Shown: in pieces, positions 1-11,941 of the stretch
How the letters are laid out: each line of letters starts with the position of its first letter
How positions within the stretch are numbered: the stretch's first letter is position 1
Assembly (NCBI RefSeq): GCF_000346465.2
Contig: NC_034009.1
Span: 37,626,844-37,690,843 of the forward strand
Reading direction: 5' to 3'
DNA: 64,000 bases
Source: Prunus persica
Taxonomy: Eukaryota > Streptophyta > Magnoliopsida > Rosales > Rosaceae
Translations under genes and position numbers: made by a program
The notes under the pieces: generated by a model
Database searches by the model: none
The model's input: the letters and a program-made list of their open reading frames with translations, nothing else
Told to the model about the DNA's origin: nothing

Positions 1-186
1 GATGGGTATGTTAACAAGCTAAATATTCTCCTTCTTTTGTAACAGTGTCTATCCAAACTGATCATCTTCACATGTATTTCATACCGCTGTGTTAAAGAGA
101 AATTTTACAAAAAACCATTTATAGCATTCTTCTGCAAAAACACAACTACTACTATATCTTACTAATACTTTTGAGTTGTGAAACAG

Positions 187-800
187 TGGAGAGCGTAGAG
201 CATGATGCTAGTGTGGATATATGGAGCCTTGGTGTCCTGTGCTATGAGTTTCTCTATGGAGTCCCGCCTTTTGAGGCCAAGGAGCATTCAGATACATATA
301 GAAGGTAAAGTGTGACCTGCAAAATGATTAAAGTTCACAAAATAGATTCTATTATCACGTAACTTGTATGTGTGATGAGGAATTCTCCATGGAATGAAAT
401 ACTTTTTATTAAAACAATAATCTTATGATACAAGTTTTCTCTGAATGAAAAAAGATTAATGGGAGGTATGGAATTCTAGACATGGCTAATATGGCTCTGC
501 TATTTGTCTTCACAGGATTGTTCAAGTGGATCTAAAGTTTCCTCCTAAACCAATTGTCTCTTCTCATGCAAAGGACCTTATTAGTCAGGTTCTTGTCCTC
601 ATGCTTTTGCACTTCAGTTCGAGTATTTGCTATTTCATTGTTGCTTCAAAACAGAGTGTTATTAGTAATGTCTGAATTTTTTTGTTTTTTAAATGCAGAT
701 GCTTGTGAAGGACTCTTCTCAACGCCTGCCATTGCACAAGCTTCTAGAACATCCATGGATTGTTCAGAACGCGGAGCCCTCTGGCGTATATAGGATATAA
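187..800 (+). CDS. AUR: Aurora-type Ser/Thr protein kinase, C-terminal part (5' end outside window)
   Basis: Three exons are visible: 187-304, 516-588 and 699-800. They encode the C-lobe end of a kinase. The peptide reads [20 protein letters not shown], then the GVPPFEA loop, [12 protein letters not shown], and ends in [16 protein letters not shown] before a TAA stop. This closely matches plant alpha-Aurora kinases (Arabidopsis AUR1/AUR2 type), which phosphorylate histone H3 and act in spindle and cell-plate formation. The first exon starts inside a codon (A|TG), so upstream exons with the ATP site and HRD loop lie outside the window. Splice sites are canonical. There is no sign of damage. 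Family assignment is from recalled sequence similarity; the exact paralogue is not certain. Confidence 0.9.
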
Positions 801-1135
801 TTTGCCAAGCCAGATATAACGAAGGAGATAATGGCTGTAGAATTTAATTTTCTATGAACATCTGAACAATTTATCTAGCCGGCCTCAGCCAACTTTGTGA
901 TGTAATACTTTCTTGTATGAATCTATTGATAAAAAAAAATGTTTGTTAATAAAAATTCTTTTTTCTTCGTGCTAAGCAGTGACTCGTATTAGTGAAATGT
1001 TTGCATTTGGTAAACTTTCAAATTCCCATTCATGCATGACCTCAGTTCCTACATGTAAGAAAATTTTCCTTCCATTTTCTGCCAGGGCACATTTATGGAA
1101 ATGGTTGCGATTTTGACACCTCCAGCTCCAGTTTA
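801..1135. other. Aurora 3' UTR and intergenic DNA
   Basis: AT-rich sequence downstream of the kinase stop. It holds AATAAA-like runs around 945-960 that could serve as the polyadenylation region. No further gene is seen. It ends in the CAGTTTA motif that may be the left target duplication of the next element. Confidence 0.4.
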
Positions 1136-2065
1136 ATTTTGAGTTTTTCTATTTAAACCCCACACTTTTCTTTGTTCACCCAAATACTTAAATTATTAAA
1201 CTCTTAAGTTTTATTATTGTGTAAAAACACAAAAAAGGTCATCCAACTTAATACTAAACCCTAGTAAGTTTTAGAAAAACACTTCATACATACACTCCAC
1301 CACTCTTCATATTAAGTTTTAGAAAAACACAAACCCCTCTGCACCCAATTGCCAGATTATTCTTCTTTCAAGCCAAGAAACCTACTACACTCTCATCTTT
1401 TCTTCACAAACCCTAAATTAGGATTGTGAGAGTAATATAGGTGGATAGGGAGGGAGTGGATATTACGAATTCCCCTGACTTTGCATTCCTTCATCAGCTC
1501 TCTCTTTCTCTCTTTCTTTTATTAACAGATTTCTTCCATGCCTAAGGCCCAACACTTCTGCTTTCTGTTTTTATTTCTCTCCTAAATTGACATAATGCCC
1601 TCAATAATATAAACGTAGTGTTTATTGCATCCATGTACAACATATATATATATATATATAATAAGAAAATAATATTAAAATACCATGCCAGATCAGTTTT
1701 CCAGAGCAGAACAAAATTCTTGATGAAGAACGACTACACTTGTAAGCTATTACTTGTAAAATATTTATCACACTATGTTACATTGAAAAATTATAGAACT
1801 TGTCCTACAAAAAAAATATATTCAGGTGCAAAAGAATAATGATGCAGTAATGCTTGCAAAATGTTGGTATGAAACTGCAAGATGGACTTGAAGATCTTAG
1901 GATTCGGGTGTGGGGTGTGAGGTTGATGAGTTTTTTTTTTCCCCTTTACTAGGTGTGTATTTAGGAGTAGTTTGGAAAGATAGTGAGGTTTTCTTAGAAA
2001 TTGTGAAAATTTGAATTAGAAGTTGAGGTGAACAAAGAGAAGTACGGGGTTTAAATAAGAATATT
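1136..2065. mobile_element. Candidate non-autonomous TIR DNA transposon (about 930 bp)
   Basis: The left end (about 1136-1180) and the right end (about 2029-2065) are inverted copies of each other over roughly 40 bp, sharing TTTAAACCCC and TTTGTTCACC blocks. CAGTTTA flanks both sides (1129-1135 and 2066-2072), a possible 7-bp target duplication. No transposase is present. A related stretch of about 150 bp recurs near 27334-27490, so this is a dispersed family. The interior is AT-rich with a short (AT)n run near 1645. The superfamily is not assigned. Confidence 0.45.
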
Positions 2066-2411
2066 CAGTTTAGAGTGCCATAAACTAACATGGAGTAACA
2101 TGGGAGTGTTAAAATCCCTACCCTTTTGGAAATCGAAGCATAGCAAAGAAAAGTTGAAAGAAATATCAACAGAACGCAGTTCTCATGTATGCAAATCTGT
2201 GGAAGCAGAAACAGTCGGCATATGACATCGTTTTCATAGAACTTGTTGAATTGAGAAAGAATCTTTCGATACAAGAAAACAATCATGCTCTATAGATACT
2301 AGAAGTCAAAATTTGAATTTCCCTCATCCACAATCTGGGGATGGTACATCAATAACATCAGACCACTGATCATAACTTAAGGTGCTAAAGAAGCGAGAGT
2401 CTCGTGTGTTT

Positions 2412-5400
2412 TCATGTCATGCTAGGAATATCTTTAGTTGCAAACTTGCTGTCTTTACAATTTTCCCCTTCGAGCAGTTGAGTTGGAGGCTCTTCCCCTT
2501 CTTGGACTTCAATGACGTCTTTGGGGTTCAAGAAGCTCGGCTGGTTAGTTGAAGAAAGAAGTCGTGCCCACATCCTGTCGGTAATCACAACCTTGTTTTG
2601 CTTCTCAGTGATATGCTGTATTAAAAAAATCAAACAAATTAATTACTGGTCGGTCTTAATTTCAAATTGTTGGAGCAACATTTAAATTTAAGATATCTAG
2701 CATGAAATTAGAGTAGATGCAGTTGATGGACAGCTATGTAAATAACTTATGCCAGAAAATAACTTGTAAAATAAAGGATAACTATGTAAGGGAAGTGAAA
2801 CATACATTAAAAGGAATATAAGAATGCCTTCCATTGACAGGCCCACATATGAAGCCTGTGTACCCTGCCATTGCTCCATGAACAGCACTTTGAGCAAGTA
2901 GCGTGCAGTAGACATTATCAGCTGCATTGCTCGGAATAGCACGGATCATGTATGTAGGATCTGGCAAACAATTTAATCGGTTAGATGCTATTGCTTCTTA
3001 TTTTGGTGAATTTTTTAATGAGGAAAAGAAACCATTAAAGGAGGAAAATCTGGGGCCACTGACCTATATACTTGAGATTGATGGAAATCTTTTGTTGTCT
3101 CCCAAAATGATTCTGAAACAGAAGCAAACAATGGTTAACCAAACAAAAGAAATTTAAACAGATTCATCAGTAAGATATCTGCATCAACTATAACTTCTCA
3201 GTTGCCAGTCGTAGATGAGATCTTTTATTGGAAATGGAGAAACAGAGTTCGATTTCCTCTACTTTTAAATTATAATACAATTTCCAATTCTTATTCCACC
3301 CACGTGAAGAGGGAAAGGGAACTTTTATGACAGTAGATTCTTACATGAACAAGAAAAGCTTCGTGTGATGTGATGAATAAAAAAACAGAGAGAGAAGGTT
3401 GCAAGCGACACCTTTATCCTCTGAGAAATCCATAGGCCAACATCTTTAAGTAGCTTGTTTCCTGAAGCATCCTGCTGGTTCATGGATTGCAAGCTCTCCG
3501 ACAGAAGATCCTGTCCCGCACCCTCAGCTATCACAATAACCATATGCCCATTTTCTTTGAGTCGTTTTTCTATGTACTCGAAAAGTCCACCTCTTCCTTC
3601 AAGATAGAAGGGGGACTCCGGAATCAAACAGCAGTCCACATCTCGGCTGGCAAGTGTAGCATACATAGCTATGAAACCTGCATCAAAAAATCCAGTCTAA
3701 GTCAAAAGTTGTACAGGGCTGGTATCAAACATAACTAGTACAAAAATTAACTGTTGTAATTTACGTTCCAAAAAATTTAAGCCATTAGGGGTATTTTTGC
3801 GGCATTGAAACAGAAAATGTAGACCCAAAATGAGAATCTTTACCGCTGTAGCGTCCCATTAGCTTCACAACACCAATGCCATTCTCAATACTTTCAGCTT
3901 CAACATGAGCTGCATTAATGGCACGTTGAGCCTCCTCAACTGCAGTATCAAAGCCAAAGGATCTGTCTATAACCGGAATGTCATTGTCTATGGTTTTAGG
4001 AATTCCTGCAACAGAAACTTTGAGGCCGCGCCGTCTAATTTCCTGCACAGTGAGAAGTAGACTGTTTTAAGAACGAGACTGTAACATATAATTCATCAAG
4101 ACAAGTCAGATACAGTTAAGCATGGAGTTATTCTTTAGTAGGGTCCAAAAAAACTAGAAAGTAGACACGATCCTTTATCATTGGCCTCAGTTATAACTTT
4201 AAGGTGGCCTCCATAATAAACTGTAAGGTCTACATCTAGCAATTCATATATATCATATAACAAATCCCACCTTTATGCGGAGGCATCAAACTTTCATCAT
4301 TTAGTGTAGAGTCATTTTACCTCATAGATGACAGCTGCTCCTTTTTGAGTTCCATCACCTCCAATTATGTAAACCTGTTTCACAAAAAGCATGCCATGAG
4401 AGTCCCGTCTGTGTGCCTTGTCTGTGAGATTTTATGTTCGAATTTACAATATATAGCTAACAGCATACAGAAAAATAGTTAAGAAAAACTAATCCTTACC
4501 TGATTAATTCCACGATCCTGAATGCTGTCAACAATCTTTGAGGTATCATGTCCTCCTCGTGATGTACCAAGGATAGTACCACCACGTTTGTGGATGTCAT
4601 TGACAACCTTAGGTGTTAAGTCAATGGTATTTCGGGCATAGAAACCCTTGTATCCTCCCTAATATATGTCAATATAGAATTTGTTAGCGAGACACATTGA
4701 ACCTCAAGAAATGTCAACATAAACCACTCATATCTATTTCACAGAAGTAATATCAGACTATTTCCTTTCTCTACATCACAAAACATATTGAACCCCAAGC
4801 ATATGTCAGTACAACCACTCACATCTATCCCAAGAACTTTGTTGACGCCATACATGTGATAAAGTCCACACACAATTTCCCTGATCACCGTGTTGAGTCC
4901 AGGGCACAAACCACCACATGTTACAATACAAGCATGAACTTCATCCGAGTCAAAATACACCTGAACCAACGCACATGAATGCATGTCACTACTACATACA
5001 ATGCACATTTCTTAGTACCATAACTTCAGCAGCATTCAGACAGCATAAATTCCATACCTTTTGGCGTGGTCCTGCTCGCCGAAAATGCGTCCCTCTTGGA
5101 CTATCCGTGTGGACAACAATCTAAAAAAAAGAGTGGAACCACCACATTGTAAGCTCACATATACAACCAGTGCCAAAAAACAAAAGGTGCTAAATTTACA
5201 GATAATTCATCAAAATTGCATCATTTAACAATAATGAGATCTACCCTCTATTGAAAAAAAAATACTTTTAAATAAAAAGAAAATTTTAAAAAAGCTAAGT
5301 ATCGGAATGTTACCTTTTGAGCAACAGTATCGTCCACATTAACAAAATACTGCCTGAAAAAAGTAAGAAGTCATTGTATTGTATTGAGAGATTAAACAAA

Positions 5401-5740
5401 GCAAAAGCAGAGACCATTCTTCTCGAGAATTAGTACGTACTTTACAACTGAATAAGCCGGATTGAATTGCAACGGATTGGGATAAGTCTGCAACACAACC
5501 AAACACCCCCTCAAAATCGATTAAATTCAGAAAAATATCATATTAGCGCAAATGCAGAATAAAAAACATCGATCAAACGAATCAAAAAAAGACGGCGAGT
5601 GAGGAAATTACAGGAAGATCGGACAAGTAGTCGCAGAGATGAGGCACGTCTTCGAGCACATAACCAAAATCGCCTTTCACGACCTTCATCTGCAAGTTTC
5701 CAGTAGGCCCCATTGCTTTAGCGGATTTCTGATCACTCAT
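2412..5740 (-). CDS. PFK3-like: ATP-dependent 6-phosphofructokinase, cytosolic type
   Basis: Phosphorylates fructose 6-phosphate to fructose 1,6-bisphosphate in glycolysis. Twelve exons run on the minus strand: 5612-5740, 5441-5487, 5314-5353, 5058-5120, 4823-4960, 4500-4658, 4321-4374, 3844-4042, 3412-3677, 3064-3112, 2806-2960, 2412-2615. Together they give 500 residues in phase, close to the length of Arabidopsis PFK3. Visible motifs are GGDGTQ (about 197-202), where Gly at the nucleotide site is typical of ATP users rather than PPi users, the catalytic PKTIDND (about 225-231), and MGRYSG (about 272-277). The N-terminus [14 protein letters not shown] is not a clear plastid transit peptide, so a cytosolic enzyme is inferred. 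All borders are GT-AG. The gene looks intact. Confidence 0.93.
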
Positions 5741-5857
5741 AACAAAACCAGAAGAATAATCTGCGATTGAAAGTAATTGAAGCAGAAACGAAATCGGAGT
5801 GTATGGTTCTCGGACAGGGGAGGAGGGGCTGTTAGTAAATTGGATAAGGTGCAGGGG

Positions 5858-5865
5858 TATTTATA
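5858..5865 (-). promoter_or_regulatory. Probable TATA box of the phosphofructokinase gene
   Basis: On the minus strand this reads TATAAATA, about 118 bases upstream of the chosen ATG at 5740. That is a sensible spacing for a plant core promoter with a 5' UTR of about 90 bases. The transcription start is inferred, not observed. Confidence 0.5.
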
Positions 5866-5928
5866 CTCCGCAATGATTGTGCCCGCGAGGGCCTGGAACG
5901 CGTATAAAATAGTAAAAAAAGTTGAGGA

Positions 5929-5934
5929 CACGTG
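5929..5934. promoter_or_regulatory. G-box CACGTG upstream of phosphofructokinase
   Basis: A perfect palindromic CACGTG lies about 65 bases upstream of the putative TATA box. G-boxes bind bZIP and bHLH factors (light, ABA, sugar). Position makes a role plausible, but one hexamer also occurs by chance. Confidence 0.35.
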
Positions 5935-6748
5935 ATATGGGGAAAGCGACGTCGTTGGGTGTTTTGAGTTTTTGTGTCTGGTCCACATCAGCGGCACAGT
6001 TTGAAAGAATACAGTTCTGGTAAGTGAAAACAGGTGGCGGGATTTAGCGGCGGTAGAATAAAGGCAGCCTCTAGTCAAGGGCGACGTGTTTCTGGTGTTT
6101 TTTGTATTTTCCTTTGTTTTTGGGCCGGAGGTTTTGCGCGAAAAACAGGTGGCCTGTTTTGATTACTAGTAATTGTCGCTTTTGGCCCTGGTTTTTAATT
6201 ACTCCATAAATTTATGGGCCTTCGCATGGGGGTTGTTTTGTTCATCGACATAGGTACACAACTGTAGGATTCCTAGAACATTATGTCAATTTGTCAATAG
6301 GGAAGAGTGTGTCGACAACAAAAATTAATTTCTTCGTGAAATTACTTCGTCGAAACCAAAAAGTTTTAAGGTAACGAATTTTTAAATGATTGGGCAAACC
6401 ACTAGAATGTTTAAAATTTATAGTTTGACTAACTTATTAACTACAATGAAATATGTTGACCATAGATATAGTGGCTGCAATAATGACGATGGATGGGGTG
6501 CTAATGTTGTTTTGGTTGAGAGATAGGTGGTAGTGAGTGGCCGATAAATGGAGGTGATAGCGTTGCGTGATGATAGTGATGGCAGTAAAGGCGGAGGCAA
6601 TGTCAGTAGAGAAGTAGGGATGGCGGGAGTAAGGTGAGTGGTGATTGAGTGGCGGTGATGGTAGTGGCAATGAGCCGAAGGATGTGGTTTTTTTTTTTCC
6701 TCTTTGTCTTCAATTCTGAAAAATGTCATAAATTCGAATTAAAACTTG
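5935..6748. other. Intergenic region upstream of phosphofructokinase
   Basis: No convincing gene. From about 6420 to 6670 the sequence is biased and G/T-rich on the plus strand (many TGG and GGTG words), which creates long shadow reading frames on the minus strand. It ends at the LTR element's target site AGATA. Confidence 0.4.
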
Positions 6749-6753
6749 AGATA

Positions 6754-7201
6754 TGTTGTAAAATAACTGGGATATGTGCGAATATTGAGCTGCACGTAAA
6801 GTAGATGAGACACAGTATTTAACGAGGTTCGGCTATGCCTACGTCCCCGGAGAGCAGCAGTAGTAACTTTTCCACTATGTAAAATAATAGGGCTACAACT
6901 TTAGTGTTTACAATATGTATGGCTCACTCAATTTTCTCTCTTGGAGAATTTCTCTCTTGCTCTCTTTCCTCTCAACTCACTCACCCTCTTTCTTCCTTCT
7001 CTTCCTCTTCTCTAAGCTCACACTTCTCTTGATGGAGGTATCTATTTATAGGCCTAAGACATTGGTGGTTCACCTCACAATATAATTGGTAGACAACATC
7101 ATTAATATTCTTCAATCAATTGGGTAATGGTTTGGTTTGGTGGGTGTGAGTTGGCTATGTGGGCTTCACCTATTCTTCTTTACTTATTCTTCTTTACAAC
7201 A
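6754..7201 (-). repeat. Left LTR (3' LTR of the element), 448 bp
   Basis: On the plus strand it starts TGTTGTAAA and ends TTTACAACA, giving perfect short inverted ends TG...CA. It differs from the right LTR by only about five substitutions and one indel by eye. Confidence 0.9.
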
Positions 7202-8099
7202 CTCCCCCTTGGAGACCACATGTCCCTAGATTGGTTGCCTCATTAAAACCTTGCTTGGAGAAAACCCAGTGAGGTAGAAAACTGATGGAAGGAAGAAAAT
7301 TACAGTAATCAGTGCAGCATAGTTCTGGATGCTCCCCCTGATGAATATCTCCCCCTGATATCTTCATGATTATCTTTTGGAGCGAAAATCTTTTGGAGTG
7401 AGTGGAGGATGTAGCCATCAACTATTCATATAGTTAAGTGAGTAAATATATTTCCAGTGAACTATCTCTATGTAAATCATAGAAATTTTCAGAGTCCGCG
7501 TTTTCAACAAAATCAGGGCTATTTGTAAGTTTACTCGAAAAGAATATGCCTGTATATGGTGTTATGCGGATATAGCACCAAGTGTGCCTTGCATCATCCC
7601 AAAATGATGGCGATGGAGTTGAACTCTATATGGAATATACAATGTCCGGTCTAATATACGTCCGGAAAATTATTTAAGTGCCCAACGGATAATCCACACA
7701 AAAATGCTTCAATACTTTCTTAGCAAAAATCTCATTGGCATAACGCTCGATTTTCAGGTCGAGACAAATATTACATGAATTCTGCAGAAGCTTTAATGTG
7801 TTGCAAACACATTATAATCAATGTACTCACTGAGGTAATTTATGCATATTAATATTGAGTACAGATTTTGTGCTTCAAGCATATGTCCTTTAGGGACTTG
7901 CTTTACGCAATGTCAATCCTCTCAACGGATTTTGTTTAAAAGGGATTAAACTTTATGACACATTATATAGCTTTAACCCAGCTATTTATACATCTTTAGG
8001 AAATCGCTTCTGGCGATATGCTCCGTGCATTTAATAACCCTTAAAGATAATATGTTGGTCTCCGTAATTGTGCAGTAAGGGGGCACAATTGAATCTGTA

Positions 8100-8360
8100 A
8101 ATATGGAAAAAACCAAACATTCCTTGTTTCTGCCAGAAACACTGTGTCATACAAAGTAGGTATATTCTCTTTTATTCCGAACACCCAAGTATAAGTTTTA
8201 GTATTAACATCTTTTGGGGTTCGTACTGTGGGTTTGTTCTTTCACGTTCATTCTCATCTATAATGGAATTACCTCATTCCATTTTGGCCAATGATATTGT
8301 CGACATTTAATAATTGAACGTGGTTCCAATTAACACAGCTCATTGATGATTTGAGTAGCT
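8100..8360 (-). pseudogene. Decayed copia pol (reverse transcriptase) remnant
   Basis: The minus-strand translation keeps a recognisable run where functional copia elements have the DWPKWKEAIQAEL and YKWVFVRK blocks of the reverse transcriptase. Here these appear as HWPKWNEVIPL and TYTWVF, interrupted by stops and shifts. The homologous interval in the second element (about 33290-33420) keeps the same DWPK block, which supports common origin. It cannot encode an enzyme. Confidence 0.55.
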
Positions 8361-9915
8361 ACCCTAAAACCAAAAATTGTCATTCATCAATTCATGATCT
8401 CACCATTCTCATTTGCATGCGCATGCATCAATTATAAGCATTTCTTTGCTTTTGGGTACCCAAGCCACTTCATGGGGCTTTTATTATGTGAGAATGTGGA
8501 TTATAACCTCCAATGGAGCGTTATTTTACAGTAGGGCGTGGATAATCTCTATTTATGGAGTTGGAACATTTAGAACCCATATATCTGTCATGCTGCAGGC
8601 ATGCCACAGATTAATACATACATGTCAATTAATTTCTGGGACTTTAACCCATACAATTTGCTACGCATTAGGCGTGCACAATATCAATATTGACATGTCA
8701 AAGGATTGTCCTTTCGGGACTTCAATCCACATTATTTGCTACGCAACAGGCGTGCATCATATTGATCACTGCTATACCCATATTCTGTTCTTATGGGACT
8801 TTAATCTGTGCAGTGTATTATCAATGTATCCAACTTACAATCTGTAAAATTTGCGTTAATAATTTATGGATACATACAAGCCATTCTTTTGGAACAGACT
8901 TATCTCCCCATTTGGTTACCTTTCAAGATAAAATATCAAATAAGTATATAAGCATAAAACAACACAAGTATTGCTTACATCCTTAGGTGAGAAAAACTTT
9001 TCTCAAGTATCATTCAAGCTCGTATCGGCCCAGTAAATATAATGTAGCGCTTGATGATCTAGTTATATCCTGCAAGAGCAAAAATCACAACTCTTTTGCC
9101 TCTGTCAAAACAAATAACCCTTAGAGTTAGGATCACTTCATGGACTCTTTCTTCAGATGTTCATTCTAAAGAAATAAAGTCTCTTATGAACAGAGAGTTA
9201 CAAAAAGAGAAAAAATGCAAAAAAAATGTGATATTGATTGCAAGGTAAGGTAAGCAATCAGGGAAGGAAGCTGGTGGGAGCAGACAATAAGCTCTCATTT
9301 CTCCTAGTCTAGAAAGACTTCCGGAGATTAGAGCATAAGATCGCCTTCACAGTTCCCTGATGTAGTGGAAACGTGATCAGGGATAGTCTCGCTTCCTGAA
9401 TGGATAATCAGAGATAGTCTTGCTTCTCGGGCATATTGAGTGCTCACACTGATAAGAAAAATAAGTAGATATCGCATCACTAGTTTTGGAGAAAACTGGA
9501 TGTCTTCTGCAAAGAAAATTTGGTTAGTAACACATTTATACACAAATAAGAGGAATAGGTAGAACCGGTGAATTTCAAATTAACCATAGGAAAATTGCGA
9601 GATTCTCGGGGTACTTTTGAAAAAATAGCTCCGTGAAATCCGCAAAGCAAGATCGGCTTTTGACGAAAATAATACTTGAAGACGCCGAAAGTGCCGACAA
9701 ACATTAATGGAGGCCGCGTGGAGTTTTGGAATCTGGAAAAGAAAAAGAGAATATGGGGATCTGAGATAATATTGGGATCCTGAAAACTGTAGCCATATTT
9801 CCTCCTATAGATATTGCCTTTGCAAGACTTGATTGGAGCAACTGCGTTTCAACTCAACTTCCTTCATTTTATGAAACTTTAGTTTTTCTAAGACTTTCTT
9901 CGAAACCTTCTTAAA

Positions 9916-10467
9916 ATGGCTTCCTCTTCTTCCTGCCCAAATTATTTCAATTTAAATGATGCTCCCACAACTACCAATGATGCCAAAGTTTGGCGTCAAT
10001 CCTTTGTATCCCAAAATCGTCATCTCACAGTTAATGATTTTGTGATGATGAATGATGCTACTGCTGTCATAGTAGCTAGGAATTTCATTATTCCAATGGA
10101 TGAAATGTTGTTGACAGGGAGATCTGAGGAAGAGGCTATTGATGACTCAATGGCTTTTAGCATTCAGAGTGCTGCTTCTGTTTCTAACATGGCTGATCGT
10201 TTGCGTGCTAGAGCAAACGAGGTTGAGAGGCTAACAACTGAAAATTCGTCTCTTCAAAGAATGCTTCATGAGTCTCAACGGGAGGTTGAGAAACTTAAAG
10301 GAGAGAATAATGCCTTGTTGAAACTGGTGAGTTCGTACTCTGTTGATACACTGAGAAGACTAGACATGCTGCAGGTCTCCAATGAAAGAATTTTGGGAGA
10401 CCACGAGAGGCTCATGGCTAAGCTTAAGAGGCGTCGTCCTCTTCCTTCAGAGGCTTCCAGAACATAA
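9916..10467 (+). CDS. Uncharacterised coiled-coil protein encoded antisense inside the LTR element
   Basis: An uninterrupted 183-codon frame starts at a good plant start context (AAAATGGC) and lies opposite to the element's own pol direction. The protein has a Ser-rich start, a block FNLNDAP, a charged region with ARNFIIPMDEMLLTGRSEEEA, then a strong heptad-like helix from about residue 90 to 170 (leucines in VERLTTENSSLQRMLHESQ and onward), and a basic tail KLKRRRP. No catalytic motif or known domain is recognised. An AT-rich leader with TATAGATA near 9808 precedes it and AATAATAA words near 10540 follow it, so it is laid out as a transcription unit of its own. It is intact although pol around it is wrecked. 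It could be a captured host gene or an element-specific extra gene; I cannot decide. Confidence 0.6.
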   Translation: MASSSSCPNYFNLNDAPTTTNDAKVWRQSFVSQNRHLTVNDFVMMNDATAVIVARNFIIPMDEMLLTGRSEEEAIDDSMAFSIQSAASVSNMADRLRARANEVERLTTENSSLQRMLHESQREVEKLKGENNALLKLVSSYSVDTLRRLDMLQVSNERILGDHERLMAKLKRRRPLPSEASRT

Positions 10468-10659
10468 TGTATTTTTATAGATTTTACAGGGCCTGCACCT
10501 TCATTGCAGGTGGAAAAAATCTATCTGTTGTATGTTCCTGTAATAATAATTGCGCACATTCTTAAACTTGCACCTGTGGTTTTTTACGTCTTTTCAAAAT
10601 GACGGTTTGGAACTTTGTGCCTTATAGGTTCAAATAACCACATTGACTCTCCCAAATTT

Positions 10660-11430
10660 CATATTTCAACGTATGGGAGTCCGGAACTTTTGGCCTGGGC
10701 TAAACACAAAACTCAGAATTTATTCGCCCTTTTTCTAATGAACATGAAATATGAATTGAGTAAAAGCCACGATAATATCGCAATATATTTGGGTTCATGA
10801 GCTTCCGGCCCAGATATAACAAAATATGTGGGGAGCCTCAATTCATCATTCTCTTATGCCAAAGAAATATGTGGCGTACCACAATTTGCAATAATACCTC
10901 AAGGGTTGTTCATTTAATTGTTGGAACTTCAGGTTCTCAACACTGTTAGATTTTGAACCTCAAGCCAAAATCACATATTCTCATGGAATGGACATTTTTA
11001 CAATTTTCTGTGCATATTTCTGGACTTCAAGCCCTTACATAATTGTCTATATCTTGAGGAACTTCTGGCATCTCATTTAATTGCTCATCCATGAGTTTAA
11101 GGAACTGCAGGTTCCCTTTTGAATAGTGATAGTTTACCCAAAATGCATACATCACTATTCATGTATACGGCACTATTCATGTATACAGTACATTTGCCAA
11201 TACAATTATTTTCATGTGTATGACACTATTAACCAATACGGTACTGGTACATTATTAAGGAACCCCAGGTCCTTATTTACATGTCAGGGATCAAGGACCC
11301 TCAAGTCCAATCACATGTTTACAAATATAGTACCGGAGAGACTGTCAGCTCTCATATTAACATCATCATCAAAGATCTTCAAGTCCTGATGTAATTGTAT
11401 GATGAGGATCAAGGAACTTCTGGTTCTGAT
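10660..11430. repeat. Array of degenerate GAACTTCAGGTTC dyads
   Basis: The motif GGAACTTCTGGTTC or close variants recurs about ten times, for example near 10687, 10923, 11023, 11060, 11100, 11258, 11373 and 11413, at irregular 30-150-base spacing. The 13-mer is nearly its own reverse complement (GAAC...GTTC). The same motif family forms an array in the second LTR element at about 34220-34995. Confidence 0.6.
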
Positions 11431-11501
11431 CTGCTTACTGTAAAAACTCATCATACAGCACAATTAATCCATAAAATAAATTGTTGATAAATAAATTACT
11501 G

Positions 11502-11941
11502 GTATGGACGATAAACCCGCACCATACTTTAAATAAATGTAAATGTGCGGTAAAATAAATTCATAAATTAAATTGCTTACTGTATGGACGTTAATCCCGC
11601 ACCATACCTTAAATAAAATTAAATGTGCGGTAAAATAAATTCATAAAGTATGAGGGTTAATTCCACATCATACTTTTAAGTAAAAGTAAATTTGCGATAA
11701 AGTAAACATGCTTGTATGGGCACTAATTCTGCTCCATACATTTAAATAAAAGTAAATGTGCAGTAAAGTAAATTCATAAAGTATGAGGGTTAATTCCACA
11801 TCATACTTTAATAAAGTAAATGTGCTTGTATGGGCACTAATTCTGCTCCATACATTTAAATCAAAGTAAAGGCATGGACGATAAACCCGCACCACCCTTT
11901 TAAATAGATACTGTTGTATGGGTAATAAACCTATACCATAC
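11502..11941. repeat. Eight 26-bp hairpin units in tandem
   Basis: Units lie at 11502-11527, 11582-11607, 11648-11673, 11714-11739, 11781-11806, 11828-11853, 11872-11897 and 11916-11941. All span 26 bases; seven begin GTATG(G/A) and end (C/T)CATAC, so they can fold into a stem with a roughly 14-base loop. The seventh unit is degenerate. Linkers are AT-rich with AAATGTGCGGTAAA-like words. Two stem types alternate, GTATGG/CCATAC and GTATGA/TCATAC. Confidence 0.75.

Noticed and set aside
6418..6729. His/Ser/Thr-rich minus-strand frames upstream of the LTR element
   Set aside because: Arise from GGTGG-type low-complexity DNA; no start context or neighbours support a gene.
8413..8986. Plus-strand frames of 144 and 98 codons in LTR element 1
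   Set aside because: They lie opposite the decayed pol, contain diverged repeats of a GGGACTTTAATC-like unit, and lack any protein-like conservation.
11502..11941. CRISPR-like reading of the regular 26-bp repeats
   Set aside because: Plant nuclear DNA, linkers are also related to each other and AT-rich, and the repeats lie inside an LTR element.
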